Assembly (NCBI RefSeq): GCF_033568475.1
Contig: NC_133122.1
Span: 16,248,763-16,312,762 of the forward strand
From: Henckelia pumila
Taxonomy: Eukaryota; Streptophyta; Magnoliopsida; Lamiales; Gesneriaceae
Direction: 5' to 3'
Length of the DNA stretch: 64,000 nt
In this document: piece after piece, positions 23,691 to 36,476 of the stretch
Layout of the letters: each line of letters begins with the position of its first letter
Position numbering within the stretch: position 1 is the first letter of the stretch
The notes under the pieces: generated by a model
The model's database searches: none
What the model saw: only the letters and a program-made list of their open reading frames with translations
What the model was told of the DNA's origin: nothing
Program-made: the position numbers and the translations under genes

Positions 23691-25262
23691 AGGTTGCTCA
23701 GATCAAACGATTAAATTAATCGATTGTACAAAAATTTTTAAGCCTCGGTTTTTGAAATAAAACGAAAATTTAAAATTAAATTTTAATGGGCCAAATCGGG
23801 CAGCGATCGTCGCTGCCCAAGGGGCAGCCCGGAAAAATTATTTTTTAATTTTTAATTAAAATTTTAATTTTTTGAAATTCTAGTTTTTGATCCGATCGAA
23901 AATTGTTTTTGATTGGTTCACGAGGCATCGGATCGAATTGTTCGAGTTCAAAAATTTTAAAATTGATTTTTGGATAAATTTGAATTTTTGGAAAATTTTT
24001 ATAAATTTTATCCGTTAAATTAAATTTTATAAAATTAATTATTTTGGTACAATTGATGATAAGATATGATCTTATGGATGGATAAGATAAAATATGATTT
24101 TATCTTTTAAATTATGATGCCTTTGCATGTTTATCCAATTATTTAATTATTGAATTAATTAATAGATAAAGGATGATCGATTGCCATGATCAATGTTTTA
24201 GGTGTATGTTAGGTGATTTAAATTTGTCTTATTGTTGTTGGTGTTTATTAATGGGCTTGGTTTATAGCCCAATATGATTGTCATATGTAATAAAAGTGGG
24301 CCTGGTTTATGGCCCGTTCCCACCCCTAAAATGTATCCCATATTTGTCATCGAAATTTATTGTAAAATTTATTAGACTTAGTGGGAGACAAAGATTTGAA
24401 GAAATGGTGGGCACAGCAGACAATGAAGACCGAAGAAATGTAAATTGGAAGCACAATGTAATAGGATTGCATTGCATACTTACATATCACCTAGGATTAG
24501 ACTTAGACTCGTGATTGGCAACCACGGGTCGATTAGTTAATGGGATCGATCATCCTTAAATAATATATGATATTATTGATGTATGCATGTTTAGACAAAA
24601 TTGTATGAATCCCGCAAGCATACATAAATTGCATGATGAGACAAATTTTCAAAATTAAAAATCCCTCATTTTAAATATGATTTAAAATTGATATCAAGAT
24701 TAATAAAAAGGGAATTTAAATATTATTTAAATATTCCTACCTTCTATCAACGATCAATGTATGAGATGCTACCCGCGGATACGGTCCGGCTCATATTATT
24801 GGGGGGGGGGCCCGTTCGTCGAAAAGCTGTACATTGGATCGACACATGTTGTAAGTTGGGTGGAACTCCCATGGGATTGGCTCATATTATTGGGGGATCC
24901 ACATGGCGACCGTCCATCACAACTTAATATTGATGGGTTATCTTGACATGTCACAATAAACGGAGTCATATTATTGGGCCCTTATTGGACATGAGGTAAA
25001 AACATGGGGGTTACTTTGGAAGTAATTGGGCTCTACCTTTTGAAAATTATGGTTGGCTGATATTATTCGGGATCATGATTCGTCAATTGGACTCCATGTT
25101 CTCACTAAGGAAAATAGTTTCCCGTTTTCACTAGAGGGTAGTGAAATCGTTAAAATAGTGGGAGTGTAATTCATAAAATAAAATTCGCCATATTTTATGT
25201 CTTAGTAAATTAATTAAACAATCATTGATTATTGTCTTTTTCCTTTTCAGTATACTATTACA
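23691..25262 (+). other. Long untranslated leader of the inner copia element with a repeated TCATATTATTGGG motif
   Basis: About 1.57 kb without a convincing frame. TCATATTATTGGG or a close variant recurs at about 24791, 24882, 24966 and 25057, roughly every 85-90 bp. Each is followed by a GC-rich stretch, including a run of about ten G at 24801. Confidence 0.6.
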
Positions 25263-28200
25263 ATGACTTCTCGCAATCCACTGTTTTCAATTTTCGAACA
25301 AAACAAATTGACTGGCGCAAACTATACGGAATGGTTCCGTAATTTGAAAATTATTCTTACTTCGGAGAAAGCTTTCTACGTGTTAGAGAAGCCGCCTCCG
25401 AAGGAAGCCCCGGCTAATACAAGTCCGGAAGAGTTGGCCAAACTTGATTTATGGTGGGACCATGATATCAAGGCCAAATGCTACATGCAGGCTTCGATGT
25501 CTGATGAGCTTCAAAGGAGATTCGAGGATGCCGTGAATGCTGCTGACATTCACAAGAACCTCAAGGAACTCTTTGGAGCTCAGTCAAGGTCGGAGAGGTA
25601 TGCCACCGTCAGAGAGCTCATGACGAGCCGCATGCGAGATGGGACTTCGGTCCGTGAGCATGGGGTGCACATGATTGGGCTCATTGAAAAGTTGGTAACA
25701 CTCGACTTGACTTTGGAGCATGAACTTAGCGCGGACTTGTTGCTTCTATCACTTCCTTCATCGTTTGATGGTTTTGTGATGAACTTCAATATGAACAAGA
25801 TAGAGGCCACCCTTGAAGAGATGGTCAATATGCTTGTCACATATGAAGCCACACTAAAGAAGGATAAACTGGTACTCTTGGTTGGCTCCTCTTCTAACTC
25901 TAAGAAAGGACCAAGTGGAAAGGGTAAGAAACATTCTGCCCCACCCAAGAAGATTGTACCAAATAAGAAGGGAAAGTCCAAGGCTTCAATTGGGATAAAA
26001 GATGAAAACGTTTGCCATTACTGCAAGAAACCCGGTCATTGGAAACGTAACTGCAAGGAATACCTCGAACAGTTGCGAACTGCAAAGGGTATGTTTTACA
26101 TTGAAATAAATGTTTCGATTAATACTTCTTCTTGGGTATTGGATACCGGATGTGGATCTCACATTTGCAATGATTTGCAGGTGATGACAAGAAGTCGTAA
26201 ACTAAGGATGGGTGAGACCCAGCTAAGGCTCGGGAATGGTTCTAGAGTCGAAGCCAAAGCTATAGGAGACATTTATTTAGTTTTGCAGAACAATTTTAAG
26301 TTATTTTTGAGAGATGTTTTATATGTTCCGGATTTGGTCAAAAACATTATATCTATTTCTATGCTTGATAGAGATGGTTTTTCTTGCAATTTTGTGAATG
26401 GGATTTGCAATATTTACAAGAATGAATGTTTGATTGAAAATAGACAACTTGAAAACGATCTATATAGCTTAAAATTAAAAGACGTTCCAATTAATTATGT
26501 TGATAAATCGGTAACAACAATTAAAAGGAAGGACGATAGTCAAAACCCGGCAAACCTTTGGCATGCTAGGCTAGGTCATATTTCTTCAAGGAGGATGAAC
26601 AAGCTAGTGGGAGAGGGCATGTTTGATATGTCTGATATTAACTCTCTACCTACTTGTGAGTCCTGCCTAAAGGGAAAAATGACTAAATCTCCTTTCAAAG
26701 GGAAACCTGAGCGTAGTCAAAATCTGTTGGATTTGATCCATACAGATGTTTGCGGTCCATTTAGGATTGGTACTAAATGTGGCAACACCTACTCCATTAC
26801 CTTTACTGATGATCATTCTAGGTATGGGTATTTATATTTAATGAAATATAAGTCTGAAGCATTTGAAAAGTTCAAAGAATTCAAGGCTAAAGTAGAAAAC
26901 AAACTAGGTAAAAGTATTAAGGCACTTCGATCGGATCGAGGTGGAGAATACTTAAGTACCGAGTTTTTGGACTATCTAAAAGAGAATGGGATTCTCTCTC
27001 AGTGGACTCCTCCTATGACACCTCAGCTTAATGGTGTTTCGGAGCGTCGCAATCGAACTTTGTTGGACATGGTTCGATCCATGATGAGCTTCACTGAGCT
27101 CCCACCTTCGTTTTGGGGCTACGCGCTTGAAACGACGGTATTGTTGTTAAACAACGTCCACACTAAAGCAGTAAATAAAACACCATACGAGTTATGGAAT
27201 GGCAAAGCTCCTAAGTATTCGTACTTGAGGATTTGGGGATGTCCTGCTTACGTGAAGCAGACAGTGGGAGATAAATTGGATAGTCGATCCACTTTATGTT
27301 ATTTTGTAGGGTATCCGAAGAATTCAATCGGATATTATTTCTATCATCCTGCTGAAACAAAAGTGTTTGTTTCAAGGAATGCCACCTTCTTGGAGAAGGA
27401 GTTCTTATTGGATAAGAAAGGCAAGATGATGGAACTCAAAGAAATTCGAGAAGAACCCGAGATACAAAATAGTGATCCTACACCTCAAGAATCATCACAA
27501 GACACGCCTATTACTAGGAGATCCGAGAGGACTTCTAGGCCTCTTATTAGATATGGTCTTCTTCTTGAAGGGGATCAAAGTGAACCCGACATTGGATGTG
27601 ATCCAAGAAACTTCAAGGAAGCAATTTCTGATGCGGATTCGAATTTATGGCTTGAAGCTATGTAATCGGAAATAGACTCGATGCATTCTAATCAAGTTTG
27701 GTCTTTAGTAGATCCTCCCGATGGAATTGTTCCAATTGGGTGCAAATGGATCTACAAGAGAAAGCTTGGGCCTGATGGAAAGGTATTGACCTACAAGGCA
27801 TGATTGGTGGCAAAAGGTTATACTCAAAGACAAGGAGTTGACTATGATGAAACCTTTTCACCAGTCGCAATGTTCAAGTCCATAAGAATCCTTATTGCCA
27901 TAGTAGCATGGTATGACTATGAGATATGACAAATGGATGTAAAGACTGCATTTCTTAATGGAAACATTAAGGAAGAGATCTATATGATGCAGCCTGAGGG
28001 ATACACATCCATGGAAAGCGAGCATAAGGTATGCAAGCTTCAGAGATCAATCTATGGTCTCAAACAAGCATCAAGAAGTTGGAACCAGAAATTTGAAGAA
28101 ACGGTATAGGATTTTGGTTTTATCAAGAACCCGGAGGAACCATGCGCGTACAAGAAAGTAGTTAAGAATGCGGTAACATTCTTAGTACTTTATGTTGATG

Positions 28201-29177
28201 ACATCCTACTCATGGGGAATGATGTAGGGATGTTGCAGTCAACAAAGATATGGTTATCAGGTAGATTCTCGATGAAGGATTTAGGTGAGGCATCCTATAT
28301 TCTAGGAATTCAGATCTATAGAGATAGATCTAAAAAAATGATAGGACTTACTCAATCAACCTACATCGACATCATATTGAAAAGGTTTTCTATGGATGAG
28401 TCTAAGAGAGGACATCTACCTATGTGTCATGGAGTTTCTCTATCCAAGTCTATGTGTCCCAAGACTGACGAAGAGATAGAGAATATGACACACGTGCCAT
28501 ATGCGTCAGCCATAGGTAGTATCATGTATGGGATGATATCTACCAGACCGGATGTGGCCTATGCTCTGAGCGTCACGAGCAGATACCAAGCCAATCCCGG
28601 TCAAATGCATTGGAAAGCCGTGAAGGATATTCTTAAGTACTTGCGAAGGACTAAGAATTTATTCATGGTTTATGGAGGGAGAGAATTGAAGTTGGAAGGC
28701 TATACCGACTCTAGCTTCCAATGTGATGTGGATGACTCGAAATCAACCTCTGGATTTGTATTTGTGCTCAATGGCGGTGCTGTCTCTTGGAAGAGTTCCA
28801 AGCAGGACACCACAACGGATTCCACCACTGAGGCAGAATACATTGCAGCATCAGCTGCTGCTAAAGAGGCGGTTTGGATAAGGAAATTCATCCAAGAGTT
28901 GGGTGTAATTCCTGAAGCTGTTGGTCCAGTCCCGGTGTACTGTGACAACACGGGTGCCGTTGCTCAGGCAAAGGATCCAAGGTCTCATTAGAAGTCCAAA
29001 CACGTACTGAGGAAATACCACATCATCCGGGAGATTGTGAAAAGAGGAGACATCAGTGTCGAGAGAGTGGCCTCTACAGACAATATCGCTGATCCGCTTA
29101 CTAAGCCCTTGCCAGGACCATTGTTTGACAAACATCGCGAAGCAATGGGATTACGTAGTATGACTAGTTGGCTTTAG
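25263..29177 (+). pseudogene. gag-pol polyprotein of the inner copia element, one frame with five in-frame stops
   Basis: The first 800 codons (25263-27665) are open. They cover gag (begins MTSRNPLFSIFEQNKLTGAN), an intact zinc knuckle CHYCKKPGHWKRNC (about 26013-26054), protease with the catalytic Asp kept (WVLDTGCGSHIC, about 26134), integrase HHCC (LWHARLGH...CESCLKGK) and core (HTDVCGPF; TDDHSRYG; SDRGGEY). Stops follow at 27663, 27801, 27927, 28107 and 28989, all in one frame with no frameshift. Reverse transcriptase (LYVDDILLMG at about 28188-28217) and RNase H (EGYTDSSFQ...; TTEAEYIA) are otherwise complete to TAG at 29175. Protease and integrase could still be made, but no complete RT. 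Confidence 0.92.
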
Positions 29178-29191
29178 GGCAAGTGGAAGAT

Positions 29192-30519
29192 TGAAAGAGT
29201 GGGTGCCCGGTTAGCCAACTTGTGGCTAAGGGCTTTTATGACTCTATGTAAAACAATCTTTTGTTTAATATAATTTACACTTTTATAATGGCATTGACTT
29301 TATCTTTTTTTCATATTGTTATATTATGATATACTATTGTTGTTTTGATAAAGACCTTGAATATACTATAGTGTATGTAAGATGTGGTAGCACATGGGGA
29401 TGGCTATCATGAAACACATCTTATAGTCACTGTATATTCTAAAATGTTCCTAGTCAATTGAGCCGTCCGCAAATAAGGATAAGGATCGCTCGAGATTGAG
29501 ACTAGCATTTGCGATGCCGAGTACCACGTTTCATTGGTATGGAACATAGAGATGTTCAAAGCATGCAAATGGATATTCATATGATGAATGATCGAACTAC
29601 CCTATTCGGACTTTCCAAGTGGTTATCACTTATCGAGTGGATAAAGTCCGCGGTTTTGGTTGTATACCATTAGTCCTTATTACTTGAAACATCATTGAGA
29701 CTCTATATGCTAGTACTGTACTTTGACTCATTTACCGACTCTATTGGGGTCATCAGGTGTCGTGATTGGGTACAGTTACGACACATATAGGAGTCGATGC
29801 TTTGTTGTCAAGGATTCACCACATACTTGCGAGTGTGGATATCCTATGCGATCTGAGGAGATATTAGTGTGACGAATCTCTGGCCAGAGTACATGGTGTG
29901 TTTTAGGTTACTTGGTGTTCCTAGTAACACATGCGATGTCACTAATAGATCTCCAAGATGTTATGCATAGTTATCGAATCTCGAACGACTCTCGATGTAC
30001 CAATGGTTGTTGATTTGATCGGGATATTTGGTTGAAGGGACCGTACTGTACGCTAACCAAAATCTACTGGTTCTTGCAGGCACTATCAGTAATACCTAGG
30101 GAATCATGGGGCGATGTTGCTAGGCGCTCTTACCATGATTCGATGGGTAAGTCGAAAATTGTTGTTCCGAGTCACAAGGAGTTGTGAGTCCACGGCTAGC
30201 TGTATTCCTGAACTATTGAGGGTTACACAAGTAATGGATTACTAAAACCCCGTAGAGATAGTTAAATTTAAAAAGTTAAATTTAATGAAAGAGAAGTTGG
30301 ACTTCTTAACTAAAGGGAGTGGAATTTACTAAAATGACATAGGGATGGACATTTTTGGAAATCACTGAATTCGGATTCAGAAAAATTATCTTGACTCTAA
30401 AAGATACAGAAATGGTTTCTGTGCACATTGGTGAAATCAGTTTATCAATCGGAGTCACGATGAATTTTATATTAATTTCTATAACAACAGACTTGGCTTG
30501 TTGGGCTTAAGTTATGGAT
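29192..30519 (+). repeat. 3' LTR of the inner copia element, left piece
   Basis: Matches the first 1.3 kb of 21790-23676. It stops where the gypsy element inserts (30520) and continues at 37823. TGGAT is duplicated at 30515-30519 and 37818-37822. Confidence 0.92.
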
Positions 30520-31860
30520 TGTAGTGACCCTTACCCGGATCACCTACTAAACAGAACTTATGCATGCAATTAACTTAATTAAACAGATATCAGAATAAAA
30601 CTGCGGAATCCAATAACATTATACAATCCCAAGTAAAGGAATCTGTAATTATCCAATATTATACAACCAAATCGAATAGCTGTATAAACCCAAACAACAG
30701 TAATAAAACCTAGACGAAGCTCCAGCTGGCCAACCACTGACTAGCCCCTCTTGGATCCACCCTCCTCGTCCAATCGCAAACCTGCCCCATGGAATAGGGT
30801 GTCCAGAAAAATACAGAGTACGAGACGTGAGCATACAACGCTCAGTACGAGAGTATGAGTATACATGCATGCAAAGTGAACTCCCTATAGACTCGAGGTC
30901 AAGGATCAGATAACAGAGATAGACCGGGCCCTGGTATGTAGCACGCTGTGCCGTCGCTTCAGGAGGTGGCTCCCATACCGAGATAATCGTGGATACGCCG
31001 GACCCAAATCGATGGAAGTCCATCCACTAACAGGATAGGGTACAACCCTACTAACAGACATCTCGAAGGAGATACAGCAAGATGCAAATGAATGCAGCAT
31101 AATATCATGGCATATAAATCATGCAGTCATATAATACATGCATACTCAGTTAGGATATCTCGAACAGTACTTTCGTACCATAAAACAGTGAAAGCTCTAC
31201 CAACTCTAGGTCCACGCCTATAGTCTGCTCTACACTGCCAAATGATACTACTATCATTAAAGTGCTCTAAAAGCCTTAACTAAGCTATTGCATACTCCTA
31301 AATATTTATAGGAAGCAAAAGCTATACCTTCGTCCGTCGTTAGCCCTTTGATGTCGATGCCTCCAGAACTTGGGCACGACTCCGCTATGACTACCGAACG
31401 CCTCTCCGACCTCCGGACCAAGCCTAAGAAGACTAGAACAGCTCCAAAAGGACTAGAAAGGAAAGGAGAACTCGGAATTGGCAAATGAAAGTGAAGTCTC
31501 GGCCTTCTATTTATAGACAACGATCGGAACTTCCGATCCTTGATCGGAACGTCCGAACCTCGATCGGAACGTCCGATCCTGTCATCGGAGCTTCCAAAGA
31601 TCCTGATCTGCCACGTGTCAAAATATCACTTGTTGATTCTGGATATGGGTGATCGGAGCTTCCGGTCCTGATCGGAGCTTCCGATACAACCACACGTCAT
31701 GCCTGACGTAATAACATCGGTGCCTCCGATCGCTCATCGGAGCTTCCGATCCTGTTCGGAGCTTCCGATCGTGCCTTCGGAGCTTCCGATCCGTCCAATA
31801 CCCAATTCAATTAATTAGCATTAATCCTTTAATTACTCAATTAGGGCACGGGCTACTACA
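30520..31860 (-). repeat. Gypsy LTR (3' LTR in element sense) with GATCGGAGCTTCCGATC repeats
   Basis: 1341 bp. At 31520-31796 it carries about ten variants of the near-palindrome ATCGGAGCTTCCGAT, alternating with GAACGTCCGA forms. Open frames on the minus strand inside both LTRs (such as 30649-31023) are duplicates of the same non-coding sequence. Confidence 0.93.
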
Positions 31861-31995
31861 TTCTCCCCCACTTAAGATATTTCGTCCTCGAAATCAGATC
31901 TTAAGTACCGAATGCAAATACAGAAATCAGAAACATTTTTTATTCAAATCAAACGTTTACAGAGTTTGCAACTGAATACAACTTAAAGAATGAAA

Positions 31996-34900
31996 TCAAA
32001 ACAACTCAGGATGGTCTTTACGCATCCTGTCCTTAAGCTCCCAAGTAGCTTCCTCAGTGCCTCGGCGCTGCCACTGAACTAAAACCAAAGGAATGACTTT
32101 GTTCCGTAAAACCTTATCCTTATAATCAAGGATGCGAAGAGGTTTCTCAACATAAGTCAAATCCTTGTCTACCTGAACCTCAGACCGCTGCAGAATATGA
32201 GATTCATCCGCCACATACCGTCGCAACAGAGATACATGGAACACATCGTGAATACTAGATAGATGCGGTGGCAAAGCTAGTCGATAAGCCAAATCGCCAA
32301 TGCTCTCCAAGATCTCAAACGGACCGATAAATCTGGGAGACAACTTGCCCTTAAGGCCAAATCTGAGAATCTTGCGGAAAGGTGACACTCTCAGAAACAC
32401 TTTCTCCCCGACCTCGAACTGCAAGGGCCTACGCCTGATATTAGCATAGCTGGCCTGACGATCCTGTGCAGTCTTAATCCGTTTCTTGATCTGATCAACA
32501 ATGTCTATCGCCTGCTGGATAAACTCCGGTCCTTCAGCCTGTCTCTCCCCCACTTCTTCCCAGAAGAGTGGAGTACGACAACGTCGCCCATACAACGCTT
32601 CAAAAGGTGCCATCCCAATACTAGTGTGATAGATGTTGTTGTAAGCGAACTCGATCAACGGCAAATGATCCTGCCAGGCTGAACCAAAATCCATGACGCA
32701 CGCTCTAAGCATATCCTCTAACGTACGGATAGTGCGCTCTGACTGACCATCAGTCTCCGGATGATAGGCTGTACTCAAACTGAGAGTAGTACCCATCGCA
32801 CGCTGAACACTCCCCCAGAATCTAGAAGTAAACCTGGGGTCCCGATCGCTGACAATGCTCACAGGCACTCCATGAAGTCGGACGATCTCCTGAATGTACA
32901 TCCGTGCCATGCGATCCACAGAGTACTCTCGGCTATAGGCAATGAAATGCGCTGACTTGGTGAGTCGGTCCACCACCACCCAGATAGCATCACAGTTCCT
33001 CGGGGATACCGGCAAATGGATCACAAAGTCCATAGTGATAAACTCCCATTTTCATTCAGGAATAGGCAGACTGTGAAGCAATCCTCTAGGTCGTCGGTGC
33101 TCTGCCTTGACCTGTTGACACACCAAACATCTCAAAACAAACTGATAAACACTGCGTTTCATTCCCTTCCACCAGAAACGAGTACGTAGATCCTTGTACA
33201 TCTTGTTGCTCCCAGGATGAATACTCAACTTAGTGCGATGTGCCTGAGACAAAATCTCCTCTCGCAACTCTTCATCCTGTGGAATCACAAGCCTACCAGA
33301 CAAACACAGAAAGCCATCTGACTGATAATGAAATCCAGATGAGCTACCCTCGTTAGCTAGACGAGCTAAACGCTGGGTCTTTGAATCAGACATCTGAGCA
33401 TCTCGGATCCGCGAATACAAGGCTGGCTCAGATAATATCGCAAACATTTGGATACTCTGCATACCTTTCTTATGCTTGAAGGTAAAACCTGAAGTACAAC
33501 AGTCACTGATCGCACTAGACATCGAACAAGTCTGAAGTGAGAATAGTCGCACCTTGCGACTCAAAGCATCAGCGGTGAGATTAGCAGCTCCCGGATGGTA
33601 CTTAATCTCGCAATCATAGTCCTTAAGCAAATCCATCCAACGTCTCTGCCTCATGTTCAACTCCGCCTGCGTGAACAAATATTTGAGACTCTTATGGTCG
33701 GTGAAGATCTCAAATTTCTCGCCATACAGATAATGACGTCAGATCTTCAAAACGAACACAATGGCTGCTAACTCCAAATCATGGACTGGGTAGTTGTCCT
33801 CGTGAAGCTTCAGCTGTCTAGAAGCGTATGCAATCACATGCCCATTCTGAGTCAGGACACAACCTAACCCCTGAAGAGAAGCATCCGTGTAAACTACATA
33901 CCCTCCAGATCCTGACGGTAATGCCAACACCGGCGCAGAAGTCAACCGCCGTCAAAGCTCACGGAAATTCTCCTCGCACTCGGAGGACCATTCGAAATCC
34001 ACACCCTTGCGGGTAAGCTGCGTCAACGGTCGAGCTAACTGAGAGAAGTTCAGAATGAAGCGACGATAATACCCTGCTAGACCCAGAAAACTACGGATCT
34101 CAGCAACTGTCATCGGACGCGACCAATTAAGTACCGCTTCAATCTTGCTTGGATCAACAGAAATCCCCTCCCTGGATATGATATGGCCAAGGAAGACCAC
34201 TCTATCCATCCAGAACTCACACTTGCTCAGTTTGGCGTACAACTGCTCATCCCGAAGAGTCTACAGTACCAACCGCAAGTGAGAAACATGCTCTTCCGTA
34301 TTACGCGAATAAACCAGGATGTCGTCAATGAAGACCACGACAAACTTGTCCAAATACTCCCTGAAGACACGGTTCATCAGATCCATGAATATAGCCGGCG
34401 CATTAGTCAAACCAAATGGCATCACTAGGAACTCGTAATGCCCATAGCGAGTACGAAATGCAGTCTTGGCTACGTCCTGATCACGAACTCTCAACTGATG
34501 ATACCCAGATCTCAAGTCAATCTTGGAGTAAATTGATGTGCCCTGCAGCTGGTCAAACAAGTCATCAATACGAGGCAAAGGATACTTGTTCTTCACAGTC
34601 ACTCGATTCAGCTGCCGATAGTCAATGCACAGCCGCATCGACCCATCCTTCTTCTTCACGAAGAGAACAGGAGCTCCCCAAGGAGATACACTAGTACGAA
34701 TGTACCCCTTGTCTAAAAGATCCTGTAGCTGATTCTTCAACTCACGCATCTCTAACGGAGCCAGACGATACGGTGCTCTAGAAATAGGCGAAGTACCCGG
34801 CATCAACTCTATGCCAAACTCGACTTCCCTAGCAGGAGGAAAACCCGGAATCTCATCAGGAAACACATCTGGAAATTCATCCACAACAGGAATGCTCTCT

Positions 34901-36411
34901 ATCCCAATACTCTCAGCGGACAAATCAACTGCATAGATAAGGTAGCCTTCCCCGCCAGACTCCAGAGCTCGACAGGCTCTCAAAGCTGATACCAAAGGCA
35001 TCGGGGGTCGCGCTCCCTCACCATAGAAAAACCAGCTCTCACTCCCCTCCGGATGAAAGCGTACTAATCTCTGATAGCAGTCCACTGAAGCTCGATAGGT
35101 AGTCAGCACATCTATTCCCAGAATGCAATCAAAGTCGTCCATCGCCAGGACCATGAGATTCGCTAACAGAACTTTCCCTTCGAACTCTAAAGGGCAACCC
35201 ATCACTAGACGCTTAGCCAAAGCAGATTGGCCCGTCGGAGTAGAAACAGACATCACTACGTCTAGTGCAATGCATGGTAACTTATGCCTCTTAACAAAAC
35301 GTGCAGAAATGAAGGAATGAGATGCACCAGTGTCAATAAGTACAAGAGCAGGTATACCATAAAGCATAAATGTACCTGCGATGACTTTCTCATTCTCCTC
35401 CACAGCCTGATCATGTCTCAGGGCAAACACCTGGCCAGAAGCTCGTGGCCTCAAATGAGAACTCCCAGCAGACTGTCCCTGCGACCTCTGCTGTACGGTA
35501 GCCTGAGAACCCGATCATGTACCAGAACCAGAACCACCTCCCCCAGACATTGGACAATCTCTCCGGATATGACCAGTCTCTCCACAACGGAAACAAGCTC
35601 CAGAAGCCCTACGGCACTTGTCGGATGGATGGTTCTTCCCACAGTGATCACACTTGTCCTTCTTACCGTAACGGACAACACCTCCAGAACCAGAGGAAGA
35701 AGAAGAACCAGACTTTTTGAAAGCTTGGGCACGGGGACCCAGAGAACTAGTAGGCCTCGACTGAGGGAAAGACCTGTTCTGCCGAATGCTGTCCTCTGCC
35801 TGATGACAACGGCTCACCAAACCCTCGTAGGACATGTCGTCGCCAACCGCCACACGGTCATGGATCTCAGGGTTAAGGCCCTGAAGAAACAGATTATACT
35901 TCATCTCTGAGTTATCAGCAATCTCGGGGCAATAGGATAACAGATCAAAGAACCTCTGCTGATACTCATCGATAGACATGGCTCCCTGTCGCAGACTCAG
36001 TAGCTCGCCTGCCTTCGACTGACGGAGTGCAGAAGGAAAATACCGCTTTTGGAAAGCTGTGCGGAACTCGGCCCAGGTGGCCACTCCTCTCGCCGCAACA
36101 AAAGGTGTAGAAGTAAACCTCCACCACCTACGCGCACGCCCATCCAGAAGATATCCAAGGGTTTCCACCTTCTGCTCATCGGTGCATTGGAAAGTCTGAA
36201 AAGTCGTCTCCATGCGGTCTAACCAGTTCTCCGCATCCTCCGGAGACTCACCTCCAACTAAGGGCTTAGGACCCATAGCTAAGAATCGACGCACAGTGAA
36301 ACGCTCATCGTCATGATGACGATGACGCCGTTCTCGACGAGGCTCCCGGTCGGCATCACCCCAACGCCCACCAACACTGCCATGAGAACTCTGGTCGTCA
36401 CGATTTGACAT
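31996..36411 (-). pseudogene. gag-pol polyprotein of the Tekay-like gypsy element, one frame with five in-frame stops
   Basis: From ATG at 36411 to the natural stop at 31996 the frame is continuous (1471 sense codons) apart from TGA at 35515-35517, TAG at 34261-34263, and TGA at 33952-33954, 33739-33741 and 33052-33054. There is no frameshift. Order: gag with zinc knuckle CFRCGETGHIRRDC (residues 273-286), protease ([10 protein letters not shown]), RT (FIDDILVYS), RNase H ([11 protein letters not shown]), integrase HHCC ([11 protein letters not shown]...CLVC) and core (VVVDRLTKSAHF; SDRDPRF; SERTIRTLE). The chromodomain-like C-terminus is VLVQWQRRGTEEATWE. Such chromodomains steer integration to heterochromatin. 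Key residues look intact, so only nonsense changes disable it. Confidence 0.93.
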
Positions 36412-36460
36412 CTACAAAAATACCTCAAGATGAGACTAAATCCCAAGAAATCTTTTGCAT

Positions 36461-36472
36461 GCTCTGATACCA
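36461..36472 (-). other. Primer-binding site of the gypsy element
   Basis: On the minus strand TGGTATCAGAGC, a 12-base match to the initiator-Met tRNA 3' end. It lies 4 bp inside the 5' LTR. Confidence 0.92.
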
Positions 36473-36476
36473 TAAA

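Noticed and set aside
30649..31023. 124-codon minus-strand frame, also present at 36630-36980
   Set aside because: It lies inside both gypsy LTRs, so it appears twice by duplication and not by coding selection.
31520..31800. CRISPR-like array of regularly repeated ATCGGAGCTTCCGAT words
   Set aside because: Repeats are palindromic, variable and irregularly spaced, and they sit in both LTRs of a plant retrotransposon. This is not a CRISPR locus.
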